Source: Chrysemys picta bellii (Eukaryota; Chordata; Testudines; Emydidae). From it: DNA of 64,000 nucleotides. Location of the stretch: positions 15,276,572 to 15,340,571 of the forward strand of contig NC_088800.1 in the NCBI RefSeq assembly GCF_011386835.1, read 5' to 3'. The position numbers were made by a program, and so were the translations under genes. The notes beneath the pieces were generated by a model that was given only the letters and a program-made list of their open reading frames with translations, searched no databases and was not told the DNA's origin. Positions 36,006 to 46,329 of this stretch are shown piece by piece (the stretch's first letter is position 1; every line of letters begins with the position of its first letter).

Positions 36006-37398
36006 TGTGATGGGCCAGCTTATGCCAAGGTCCCCAGGCCTCAGTGGAACACTAACAAATACACGGCTGGAATCAGGCTGGTTCATCTGTGGGTTAGTGT
36101 TGTTAAAATAGGAATTAGGATTATAAGAATGTGTTTAGACTATATGGAATGCTTGTACGTTTCTGCCTGCTTTAATCTCAGTTATAGCATCTGTATCCCA
36201 TCTTATAAGGTAATATTTGAGTGTTTGCATTGTGAGCTTCTGTAACAGAGTAAATCACCAGACAGGAAAGGGACATTAACTAATGTAAAGTGCTGATCTC
36301 TGAAAGAAGGTGTCACATGCTGGCCAACGAGGAAGGCCCATCAACAAAAGAAGGACTACAGTGGACAAAATAATTTGTTGTTTACTCTACCCCCGCCATG
36401 AAGAGGAATCTTGCAAGTGAATTCCTCCCATCAATGGAGTTTGTAGTTCCAAGCAGAGTGGGGGAAGGGAATAAAAACAAGGAGGAATGGTATCTTTGTG
36501 CTGCTTGCACTCTGAGGGGCAAGGATTACTAGGCATAAGCAAAAGATCCCCAGTGCTTAGCGTGGGTTAGCCCTAAAGCAGTGGTTCTCAAAGCCGTCCG
36601 CCGCTTGTTCAGGGAAAGCCCCTAGCAGGCCAGTCCGGTTTGTTTACCTGCCGTGTCCACAGGTTCGGCCGATCGCGGCTCCCACTGGCCGCGGTTCACT
36701 GCTCCAGGCCAACGGGGGCTGCGGGAAGTGGCACGGGCCGAGGGATGTGCTGGCTGCCCTTCCCACAGCCCCCATTGGCCTGGAGCGGTGAAACGCGGCC
36801 AGTGGGAGCTGCGATTGGCCGAACCTGTGGACACGGCAGGTAAACAAACTGGCCTGGCCTGCCAGGGGCTTTCCCTGAACAAGCGGCGGACCGGCTTTGA
36901 GAACCACTGCCCTAACGGACATATAGAGATTGCTTATTATAGGAGCTTTTTTACTTTAAGATTGGAACTCATTTGTGTGTACATATGTTTACCTGCTATA
37001 ACCTTGTAAATAACTCTCTTATTTCCTTTTCCTATTAATAAATCTGTATATAGTTTATTATAAGATTGGCTACAAGCATTGTCTTTGGTGTGAGATCTAA
37101 GGTGCAATTGACCTGGGGTAAGTGACTGGTCCTTTGGGACTGGAAGTAACCTGGACATTACTGTGACTTGTGGTGTAAGGGACCATCTCTCACAAAGGTA
37201 GGCTGAGTTGGGTAGCAAGACAGACTGGAGTACCCAAGGGAACTGTCTGTGACTCCATGTTCAGGCTGCTATAGTGCTTGAGGAGTTTACACTGGATAAT
37301 TGGCTGGTGAAATCTAAGTACAGAACTCACAACTAATGTGGGGTTTGTGGCCTTGAGGTTGGTACTCACGCTCTTGAGTCACCCGAGACAGCTTGACC
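36006..37398 (+). repeat. 3' LTR, interrupted by a MITE
   Basis: Begins TGTGATGGGCCAGCTTATGC and ends near GACAGCTTGACC, parallel to the 5' LTR. Without the nested MITE and its 8-base duplication it is about 1.05 kb, close to the 5' LTR. It keeps U3 sequence (about 36150-36280) that the 5' LTR lacks. TTAATAAATCTG recurs near 37035. Confidence 0.85.
36579..36909. mobile_element. hAT-type MITE nested in the 3' LTR
   Basis: A 331-base element with terminal inverted repeats CAGTGGTTCTCAAAG and CTTTGAGAACCACTG. The whole element is largely palindromic, with long arms carrying GCGGCTCCCACTGGCCGCG-type text. It is flanked by CCCTAAAG and CCCTAACG, an 8-base target duplication with one later mismatch. 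The 5' LTR has the empty site GCCCTAAAGGACATA. hAT transposases make 8-base duplications. No coding capacity, so mobilisation would have been in trans. Confidence 0.93.
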
Positions 37399-37399
37399 A

Positions 37400-38145
37400 A
37401 TATTGTTATTCACTACTGATATTACTGTAGAATATTACTGTAGAACCTAGGAGCCCTAGTCTTTCACCAGGCCCCACTGTGTACAAACAGAATAAGATGA
37501 CAGTCTCTGTCCCATAGAACTTACAATCTAAGAATAAGACAAAAGACAACAGATAGATGCAGATATACAGGCCAAGGGGGAATAAAGGAAACAATGAGAT
37601 GATACTGTCAGCACGATAGGCAGTGGTCTCTGCACACCCGCAGCGTAATCACTGTCATGTATTTTTGTGGGCATCACGACAAAGGAGAGTTTTAGGGAGG
37701 GATTTGGAGGAGGAAGAGGCGGTTGACTTGTGGGTGCTTACAGGGTGCACCTCCCAAGCTTGAGGGGAAGCATGGGGGAAAGCACAAAGCTGCTTGTTTG
37801 AAAATTTAACAAGTGGGTGATGGAGGCTGGCATCATAGGCCAATCAGAGGCAGGAGCTGACATCTTGATAGTGAATGAGAAATGATAGGGAAGGAGATGA
37901 TAAGTTATAAAGGCCCTTGAAAGTGAAGACAAGTAGCTTATATTTGCTATGACAGAGAAGGGGGAGCCCGTGGAGGCAGGCAAAGAGAGGGATGCTATGG
38001 TCAATGCGATAGGCTAGGAAAACATCAGCATTCTGAGTGGTTATGAGCAACACAAGATTATATTTGCCAAGTCCAGAGAAAAGGATATTGTAGTAATCCA
38101 GATGTGAGATAATGGAGCCTGGACAAGAGTTTTAGCTGTGTGTTT
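37400..38145 (-). mobile_element. L2-clade LINE, 3' part
   Basis: Read on the minus strand, the right part (38089-38142) encodes TLVQA and, after a one-base indel, an IISHLDYY-like run typical of the C-terminal RT region of L2/CR1-group LINEs. It ends with the L2-like tail whose plus-strand text is GTAGAACCTAGGAGCCC, GGCCCCACTGTGTACAAACA, ACTTACAATCTAAG. Frames are broken. The LTR element abuts its 3' end and probably inserted into the tail. Confidence 0.7.
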
Positions 38146-38193
38146 GTGTCAGAGCAGAGCTCTGTGAGAGCAAGGCCTGTGTGTTGGAGTAGG

Positions 38194-38449
38194 CATAGGC
38201 ATGGGAACTAAGGATGTTGGGGGTGCTGCAGCACCCCCAGGTTTTATACAGGACTCCGCTGCTGGCCCCCACGCCCGGGGCTCCGCTTCCGGCCCCGCAC
38301 CCGTCCCCAGCTGTGGCCCCAGCCTTGGCCCCCTTGCCCCTCCAGGAGACATGGCCCTGCTCCTGGCCCTAGCTCAGGGGTGCGGGGTGGACAGGGTAAG
38401 GGGGCTAGCTTTCAGCACCCCCACTATTAAAAGTATTCTGGCACCACTG
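38194..38449. mobile_element. Non-autonomous hAT-like element with 8-base TSD
   Basis: A 256-base GC-rich element with ends CATAGGCATGGGAAC and (reverse complement) CAGTGGTGCCAGAAT, and the internal palindrome GGGGGTGCTGCAGCACCCCC. It is flanked by GGAGTAGG and AGAGTAGG, matching at 7 of 8 bases. The text resembles a common turtle repeat that I recall but cannot name. It lies just right of the L2 LINE. No transposase. Confidence 0.75.
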
Positions 38450-38459
38450 AGAGTAGGGC

Positions 38460-39240
38460 CCATCCAGAGTCATGTGTGCGCACATGTGAGAGTGAATTAG
38501 TGAAAATTTGGATCTGTCTACAAAAAACACACACATAGGAAACAATTGCTTTAGCATAGCTTCCCCGAGGGCCTATGGAGACAAGTTGGTGCATATCGAA
38601 CAGAAATCAGGAACATTTTCATATTTAGCAGAGTTAGACCAATTCTGGAGAAACAGGAGATGTCACCTATAAGTGAGTGCCCTCCTTAGTATCTGAATGG
38701 CCTCTCTTTGGCCCTTTATATGTGCTCCACGTAGTCTCCTATCCTTATAACAGTCGTGGTAATCTGCAACTCACGTTTTCGCAAAATTAATATAATCACA
38801 GCCAAAACACTATGTTAAAAAAACACTATTACAGCAAAATCAAAGGTTAGGAAATGCCAGGATTAAAGTTGTCCATGCAACCTTAAGTCACCCTCCTTGT
38901 ACGGACGCATTAGGATAGAGTTTTGCCTGACATCACGTAGGAAGTCTGTGATTTGCCTCCTTTTTCTTCTTACAGGCCCCTGCCTCCTGCACACACCATC
39001 CCGTGCACTGAATGAAGCAGGGGCGTATAGAACAAATAGCGTATGATCATGTCGTTAAAAACTGACTCATCATGCAAATATGCACCATGTTAAGGTCATG
39101 GACCTCCTTTCTTATCTTTTGATTGCATGGCTTTGCAACTTTAACTTCCTTCGGTATGTCACTTCCTTGAATTTTTAAAAAGAAAACTGAAAAAAATAAA
39201 TTGCATCATGTGCAACTATACTGACCCCTATCCCCAGAGA
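38460..39240. other. AT-rich noncoding stretch
   Basis: No frame and no recognisable repeat. An octamer-like ATGCAAAT occurs at about 39071. Confidence 0.4.
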
Positions 39241-39251
39241 TCAGCATTATA

Positions 39252-39286
39252 GGTCTATCTATCTATCTAACACACACACACACAAA
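39252..39286. repeat. (TCTA)n then (CA)n simple repeat
   Basis: A compound microsatellite, TCTATCTATCTATCTA followed by ACACACACACACAC. Confidence 0.9.
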
Positions 39287-39420
39287 ATGGACTACAGGGC
39301 CTTTAGATCCACAGCTCTGAGGTCTCTCTACCACCTGAGCTAAATGCATAATCAATAATACTAGTAGGCTGCTACCCTCTATATGGTCAAGCCCCCTCTG
39401 TGTGGACTACAGGGGGACAC
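39287..39420 (-). mobile_element. tRNA-derived SINE remnant
   Basis: On the minus strand, TTAGCTCAGGTGGTAGAG is a good pol III A box (TRGCNNAGYNGG), followed by CCTCAGAGCTGTGGATCT. The B-box region is diverged, so it is not a functional tRNA gene. Similar tRNA-headed SINEs are common in turtles. Confidence 0.55.
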
Positions 39421-40079
39421 AACTCACACATTGCAGGGCGGAGAGTTACATAGCTACTAAGGAGACAGCAGAGGGATATTGGGAAACAGGATGATGTAGA
39501 TTCCAATACTGTTTCTAGCTGAAAAATCTACTGCTGAGAAGAGGAGACCACAGGGCCTGGGAGGATTTTTGCAAGCAACATAGATGGTGGTGGTTGGTGG
39601 GGTGCTTTAAGAACATGTCACTCTAAGCCCTGGATAGTATATTGACAAGTACACACAACTCACCAGCCACGGACTAGTCCCAGCGGTAGCTCTTGGGCCG
39701 TTTGCAATTCGAATACTCATACAGGATGCACCCAGCACCTGTACACACGAATCTATCCCGATCCTCATCACTGCAGTGCCCATGAGCAAATCTGTTTAAC
39801 TAACGGCGGGGCTAAATGTGCCTTTTGGCCAGAGGGTTTGGGCCGGATCAGTTCCCACCCCTAGGCCCCATACCGGTGCTGCTAGGTGGTCTGGTCTTTG
39901 TATTCACCTCGGTCTAGGTTTGCACCAGAGAACTGGGGTTTGCAGCTGTGACGAGTGAAGGAAAGGTGGAAGGTTGCTTAGCACAGCAAACGCTGCGCCT
40001 GATAAACGGGCTACTGCCCCAGCTGTGAAGGAGGCTTTAGAACTAAAGAGGCCATAGGGGCAGCATGGCATTAACCCCT

Positions 40080-40560
40080 TCCAACAGCGAGTCCCTGAGC
40101 CCACAGATCTGCGGTTCCCCTTTAGCAGGAACTGACTGGGTGCCGCCTCCTCAGAGAAGCCTCAAGGTGAAAGTTGCCCACCCGGGTGCGATCTATTTTC
40201 AAATACCCAAGTGGGAGGGGAGGGGAAGGGGGAGAAAGGCCAGGCCCCTTGCGCGGCTCAGCCCAGGAGGATCTGTGGCTGCATGCATATGCGGCCCGCA
40301 ATAGCCCCTACTGAATGGGCTTCATTGGAGGCGCCAGGCTGGGGTTCAGGCGAGGAGACCCCGCCCTCGGCTAGTCGAAGGGGCCTGGCTCAAAGAGGGA
40401 CACGCAGGAGGGTAAATACAGAAACACAAACCAAACAAGGAGGTCACAGAGCCAGGGATCCGGGCTGCCCATGTCAGGCTGGGCGAAGGCCTAGGTGCGG
40501 GCACCTCTCCACACACCTAGGCTGGGAGATCCAGCGCCTGCACAGCCCCCAGCTTTGTCG
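40080..40560. promoter_or_regulatory. CpG-rich block
   Basis: Moderate to high CpG (GCGCGGCTCAGCCCAGG, CCCGCCCTCGGCTAGTCG). Island-like by eye. A 125-codon plus-strand frame crossing it has no domain. Confidence 0.35.
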
Positions 40561-41639
40561 CGAGGGTCCTGGGGTACTTTGGGATTGACCAACCCACCAG
40601 GAGTCCGGCAATTGTGTGTGTGTGGGGGTGGGGAAGGGGGTGTTAATTAGCCTATTACTCGAAGGGCAAATTCTTCCGCTCAAACTGTGACCCTCAGCGA
40701 TTCAATCCTTCACTGACCTCAGGAACCTCGGTAAGAAAGGGGGGCACGAGTTTCCCCTACCCCTAGGAGAGGAGCTCGGATAGACTTGTGGGGCTAATAG
40801 GCACATGTGAATATGCGTTTTTTTTAAATCCACCACATTAACCCCCTACTAAAGCTGTGACTTGCCCCATATTCCTGCCTCCCCATAACTCCTCCTCGCA
40901 CACTGGATTTCTTTTGATTTATTTTAACATGCACATCTCCCCCCCCCACGTGCTATTGTTTATTAAAAGACTGATCATTCCAGCCCCAAACTCGTATTTT
41001 GAAGGGGCACGGGGATCGGATGGCACTTTTCAAAAATGCTCGTCGATGTTTGACTAAATGGAGGGGGGAGAGAATATTTTAGAAGGCAAATGGCTTTATT
41101 CGGATTTAAAGCATTACAGGTCTGTCCATTTAACACCTACGCACGCAATGAACAATGGCATTTGACCCTAGCCTAGCTAAGCTGCGTGGAAACGCGCTTG
41201 CCGGACTGGAGATGATTCTAGTTAGGAGGTGGCACAAAACAAAGGTACATTTACATTGCTCGAGTAAGCATCTCCCCACTCTCCTGCAGAGATGGAGCTC
41301 TAGGCAGCCCTGGCTGGGGGAAGTGCGCACATTCCCCCCTTTTCCCCTCAGCGCAAGGAATTTATTTTTGAAAATAGGGAGAAAATCGCATAACAAAACG
41401 ATAACCAAAAAGGCGCAAACTCTGAAGGTGAATTATATGCGGCCTGAGGACGTTCTACAAACTTCTCACCTTGACTAAGCAGCGCTCAAATGTGGTGGCA
41501 CTGGGGTGAAAAAACATGCTTTGGGGAATACGCCCCAAGTATTTGGAAGGGTGTGGGTGATCTAGTAGGAATTTCTCAGTTCTAACAGGCAGGTTAGACA
41601 GGCAGAAACACAGACCTTAACTAGGCACACAGACCTGTC

Positions 41640-41930
41640 TCTAGCAGACCGTTCATTGAATCTGATGTATATTATTTAACTATGTAGTAATATGATTTAA
41701 AGTGTTACAATTTCTATATTGCTCATTACCGTAGGACCTGGTGCGTCAGAGACAGGTTTGTGTGGCTGAATGAGGTCGGTGTTCCTATTTATTAAAAGTG
41801 GAATAGACCCACTTTGAACCCAGCCAGATCTTTAATAAAAAATACTTATTGCAAAAATTGACCCCGACTTGCAATTAGCTCTGAGTCATTTTTATCTTTT
41901 CAAGTCTGTTCCAGCCCCTAGCCCATTTGT
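41640..41930. promoter_or_regulatory. Candidate conserved noncoding element
   Basis: AT-rich and repeat-free, with TATTATTTAACTATG, TTCCTATTTATTAAAAG, CTTGCAATTAGCTCTGAGTC and ATTTTTATCTTTTCAAG (GATA-like and TCF-like). Texture only. Confidence 0.25.
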
Positions 41931-42763
41931 TCCGACCTGGGTTTCCCCCCCATCCCTTTTCCAGATCCTCTTTTCTTTACCCCTCTGTTTGTAAGTGCCC
42001 CCCCCCCCCCCGAGAGAATTGCTACTCGCTGGAAACATATATCATGTGGAGAGATCAAATTTCCTCACAGACTAGAACAAGAATGTAAAGATTTACGATA
42101 AAGACAAAAAAAAAAAAATAAAACCCTAAAATATCCTGCCCCATTTAACAGAACCCGCGAGGGGAAAGAAATAAGTTTAACTAAAACTGAGCAAATAACT
42201 GATTTGTAGACTTTTATTTATTTTTCTGTTTTCAAAATGTCAGTGAAAGTCTCAGATCTATTCATCGCTTGTAAATATTTCTGTAAAAGGTTTTCCGCTG
42301 TGAATAGTGCATTCATAGTTCATTCATTGAGAATATTCAGAAATCAAACTTCCAAATTGGAGCTATGCCGGTCAATTGTATGGATTCAATTCGGGGATTG
42401 GGTGACCCATGTACTGTAATTAACCAACACAGTGTGAATTTCAAATGTCACAATCGAATACATCATTCAAAATTCGCCTTCTGCAATAATTTGACCATTC
42501 AAATTTAAAACCCGCTTTCCTAAAGGAATCCTGCTACTAAACTTCAGCACGGCAATATTTCCAGAAAGTGAACGCAAAAGGACCCCAAATACCGTTGGAT
42601 CAAAATGCTTTTTCGAGTTCAAACGAATATTCAGAGATTTCACCACAAGCATTTGTTCAGCTCTAATTGTAAACCTGAACAAAAGTAAAGCATGTACCGT
42701 CAGACTAGTATTTAACAGGTCCATTCCCATCTCTCTATACCTCTAGTGTTAAATGTACTGATG

Positions 42764-42795
42764 ATAGATAGATAGATTAGATGATAGATAGATAA
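42764..42795. repeat. (GATA)n microsatellite
   Basis: Interrupted GATAGATA units in two short blocks separated by TTAGAT. Confidence 0.85.
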
Positions 42796-43634
42796 TGTAG
42801 TTTGCAAAATCTAAGTATATACAGCACAACCAGACAGAGTGTGTGTTTGAGCAAGAGAAGCAGTGTATGTATATGGGATATAAGAGTACATATCTATAGG
42901 TGCAGGTGAACCTATAGCCATGTTAGAGAGTTTATGAATAGTAAGCGAGTCTGTGGGTGCATATATACATACATATATTATGTATATGTTATACATTATT
43001 AACCTTAATATTAATATAAATATCTATTAACCTTAATTCCAAGATTATCATCTTCTAAAATGATCTTTAAAAGACCAAATGGACTTTTCTGTTCTGTGAA
43101 GAAACTGCAGGATTAGGAAGGAAATTTCCAATTCCATTAATAATTTCTACGGCCAAATTCAGCCCCCCCCCCCCTTACATCCCCACTGATGCCAAAGCCG
43201 CGGCAAACTTTCGACTGTAGTATTTAGTTTACACGGACAGTCCCCAGTGACGTGCCCCCCAGACCTGACTGACTGAATAGCTGAGTGAATAATTCACAAT
43301 TAATAGATACAATTAATGCATCTTCTCTATTTTCTGTATGAAATATCGGCCCGCAGGAAGCAGTCCCCTTGGATTTAATCTTAGTCGGGGTTATTTGACA
43401 AATATATTGTCCTTTTATTTTTTTACTCCAAGGATTGGCTGCCAGTATTCCAAATTAGAGCCGTGCTCCTTAGTCCTCATTGGACAGATACCTCAGATCA
43501 GATTGGTTTTAGTCTCCGGACTGGAGAGGGTGACACAGCCCATTTCAAATCTGGCTTCCACGGACACGGTTGCTAGTATGAATTTGTTATTACAGGAGGG
43601 CATAAATAGCTTAGCTAAAATAGGGCCTCACTGC

Positions 43635-43695
43635 TAAACTCTGTACAGACACATCATGTAAAACAGTCCCTGTCCCAAGAGCCAATCAACTGCGA
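43635..43695 (-). mobile_element. L2-type tail fragment
   Basis: AACTCTGTACAGACACATC and ACAGTCCCTGTCCCAAGAGC resemble the reverse complement of the L2-like tail at 37.4 kb. Only about 60 bases remain. Confidence 0.45.
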
Positions 43696-43849
43696 TTACT
43701 TTAATGTTCTTAGGAAAAGAAGAGGGTTAGTGGGGAAGGAGGCGCGCTGGCTACCAGTGTGTAGGTTCTACAGACTGAAAGTTCCTCGGAGTAGCAGAGA
43801 CTGGCTCCGTTACGGTCTTCTACTGCACTGAAGACGCGGTTGTATTTGA

Positions 43850-44900
43850 TTAGTAACAAAGAATAGCACACGAGCTCCAGCAACAGAGCCTGGTCCCTGC
43901 CCCAGCACAGACCCGATCGCTCGTACAGCCGCTGCAGACAATGAGCATAAAGGCAGAGTTTCCCACTGCTCTGTATCCTTCCAGTTATCCCGCACAGTCC
44001 TGAGTGTTACAGGCGGAGACTGATGGATAATGTGGGAATTCTCCGGACCCTGCCCTTGGGCTCCCATATCATTACTCCTACTGGGAGCATCCCCCCTATG
44101 TGCACCCCCAAACAGGGCCTTCAGTTTGTGAGTTACTAATAGGGCCCTCGTGGGGGGTTTCCTCGCACGTGGGCAGCTGCGGCTGAAACTCGCCTGGGGA
44201 AGGCTGCTGTTGCCAGGTGCAGCGGCTTGGCTCCCGTGATTTATGTTCTGCTGGGACGTGAAAGACACTGGCCAACACACTAGTATGCGCGGTGCATCCC
44301 CACAGACAGGCCTAGACGGATTCTCGTCTCTCTCTCCCCCCCCCCTCTTTTAATGTATTTGCATACAGGGACCTTTCACGGCAAACTGCAAAAGGGGAAA
44401 AGAAGAGGGCAGGCTGGCCAAGAGCCACACAACCCAGCTGCAGACAAAGCGGGCGGAGCTCTCACGCCTCACACGACTTTTGTAATGTAGACGAGAGCGA
44501 GAGAGGGCCAACGCGTCTCTCTAAAAAGGCTAAACACAATGATCGATGCACCGACCGTTTTTAAAACCCGCCCCAAAGCCGTTTAGACCCAATGAGCGAC
44601 GGGGCTGAGGATTCTTTTCTCTAGGGGCCTGTTCCAAACCCCACTGGAGTCAAAGGAAAGACCTCAAGGGGTTTGGGTCTGTCCCTGGATTCCCCGGGCA
44701 TGGCACCAGAGCCGGAATAGCAGCAAGGGTTGAGGGGCGCGGGGCTGGAGAGCCTCTGGGAAGGTTCCCATTCACACCTCTGATTACACAGTTTCGTGAA
44801 CCGCTTCGCAGGACTGTGGGGGTCTGTGTGATCTCCAGCTGGCAGCAGAGCGGCAGCTGCCTGGTCGGAGCAGATAGTGCGGGGAGACAGCGGGATTCTC
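43850..44900. promoter_or_regulatory. CpG-containing GC-rich stretch
   Basis: CpG content is raised around 44130-44230 and 44440-44620 (GCGGGCGGAGCTCTCACGCC, GAGCGAGAGAGGGCCAACGC). No domain in crossing frames. A possible copy of the short inverted repeat lies at 44625-44685. Confidence 0.3.
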
Positions 44901-45255
44901 TGCCCTGCCAATTGACTGGCATGTGCTCCATTTTGATGCTGCCTTTCTTGGTTACCTCCTAAGGGAGATCCGGTGCCCTCTTCCCAAAATCATTCTGGGC
45001 TTTATAACGTCGCACGCTAATGGCTCTGCCCCCGCTGCAGATAAAGCCTTCACAACAGTCAGAAAGATGCCTTGGTTCTGCACAACACTTTTCCTTGGCT
45101 CTTCCCCTACGGGGGGAAAAGGTCCCAAAGCTCCCCCCCACACACACCATGTCTTTTAAACAGCGCTGGGCACCCTAATTCCCATTCAAATCAAGGGCGC
45201 TCAGAACTTTCAGGAGTTGCTCAGGCAACAATAACCCATCGCTCCTATCCCCCAC

Positions 45256-45445
45256 AGATCTCAAAGCTGCTTACCGTGTACGTGGTAAGTATCCCCACCT
45301 GGAACCTGCGGCTAGTGAACCAGAGATAAAGTGACTTGCCCAAGATCAGGAAGCAGGTCAGTGTTGGGGGTGGGGGAGAGAGGACTCAGGTGACTTGAAT
45401 CCTACTCTAGTGCCCTGCCTGTTAGGCCGCACAGCCTCTCCGAAA
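45256..45445 (-). mobile_element. MIR-like SINE
   Basis: On the plus strand: GATCTCAAAGCTGCTTACC, then GTAAGTATCCCCACC, AAAGTGACTTGCCCAAGATC, GTGACTTGAATCCTACTC and TTAGGCCGCACAGCCTCTC. This is the reverse complement of the MIR order (tRNA-like head, conserved CORE, L2-like tail). Diverged but continuous over about 190 bases. Confidence 0.7.
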
Positions 45446-45914
45446 GCAATGCTCCTTTACTTTTATGGCTCATATATGGGTGTGGGCCTCTCAGGCGCGG
45501 GAAAGCACAAGACCTTGGGTGGGATCCATGAAGTGACATGGGCCTCGCCATGCTGCTGAGAGTCAACAAGGCCTAACTTTTAGGCGCCTAGCAAAATCAC
45601 CGGAACAACACTGGCATGCACAGAGGTAGGCACCTAGGCTCCCCAGACAATGAATGGGGAGAGAGATGCCTAAGAACGTGGTGCACAAAGCCAGCAGTCA
45701 CCTAAGCTAGCCAGCGGGAGACGTGGAGGAGAGGGGTGGGTGGCAGGCCCCTCCCCTCTCTCAGAAACAGCACCCACGGCCACGCTGTAGCCTGCAGGGA
45801 GGCACCTATCTCTGCTAGCGATCTTCAACCCCAACCTGTTGCCCGCAGTCAGGCCGTTTAGGGCCTAAGGCGGTTCTTGAGGGAATGAGTTAGGCTGCCT
45901 TCATCCACACAAGC

Positions 45915-46175
45915 ACCCCCTCCTTGGTTAGAGCAATGGGATGAGGATAGAGAGGTTCAATTCCCCCTTCAGCCAGAGAGGATCTGAACGGGGGTCTCCC
46001 ACCGCTTAGGAGCGTTGATTGGCGGGTCTGGTGCGGGGCTCCCTCCCTCTCTCCCGTTGAACTGGTTCTGCGGCGGCTAAACAATGAAAAAGTGGTTGGT
46101 GTCAGGACGTGGGTCTTCCCCCTCCCAGAGAGACGTCCTGAGCACTGGGCTACAGAATCAGCCCCGCTCTGGCTC
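45915..46175 (+). mobile_element. tRNA-like SINE remnant
   Basis: TGGTTAGAGCAATGGGATG (A-box like) is followed about 22 bases on by GAGGTTCAATTCCCC (B-box like). Downstream text GATCTGAACGGGGGTCTCCC and ACGTCCTGAGCACTGGGCTA looks like a second tRNA-like or MIR-like half. A composite old SINE is likely; the family is not named. Confidence 0.45.
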
Positions 46176-46329
46176 AAGGACTTTTCCACTAAAACAGCCC
46201 GAGAGGCAAGGCAGGGCCCGTGTGTGCTGCACAGTGGCTGGGGGGTTGCCCTGAGCTCTGTGTAGGTTGGTAGAAGGAGACTCTCTCCACCCACCCCCAC
46301 CCTCCTCTAAGCTGCTAGCAGGCCCCGAG

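Larger units (their letters stand above)
31220..37398 (+). mobile_element. Decayed Ty3/Gypsy LTR retrotransposon, Gmr1-like domain order
   Basis: Two long direct repeats (LTRs) flank, in order, a SCAN-like gag with zinc knuckle, an aspartic protease remnant, an integrase C-terminal segment, a reverse transcriptase with YVDD, and RNase H. RNase H leads directly into the 3' LTR, so integrase lies before RT. Established knowledge: Gmr1-type Ty3 elements of deuterostomes have this Ty1/copia-like order, and their gag is related to the SCAN domain. The copy is dead. Reading frames shift repeatedly, the integrase HHCC/DDE core is missing, and the 3' LTR carries a nested hAT MITE. I could not settle the target-site duplication: left flank AATAAT and right flank AATATT are similar but not identical. 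No clear polypurine tract precedes the 3' LTR. Confidence 0.85.

Noticed and set aside
36622..37009. Open frames on both strands with similar peptides (FTCRVHRFG...)
   Set aside because: They come from the palindromic arms of the nested hAT MITE, which reads alike on both strands.
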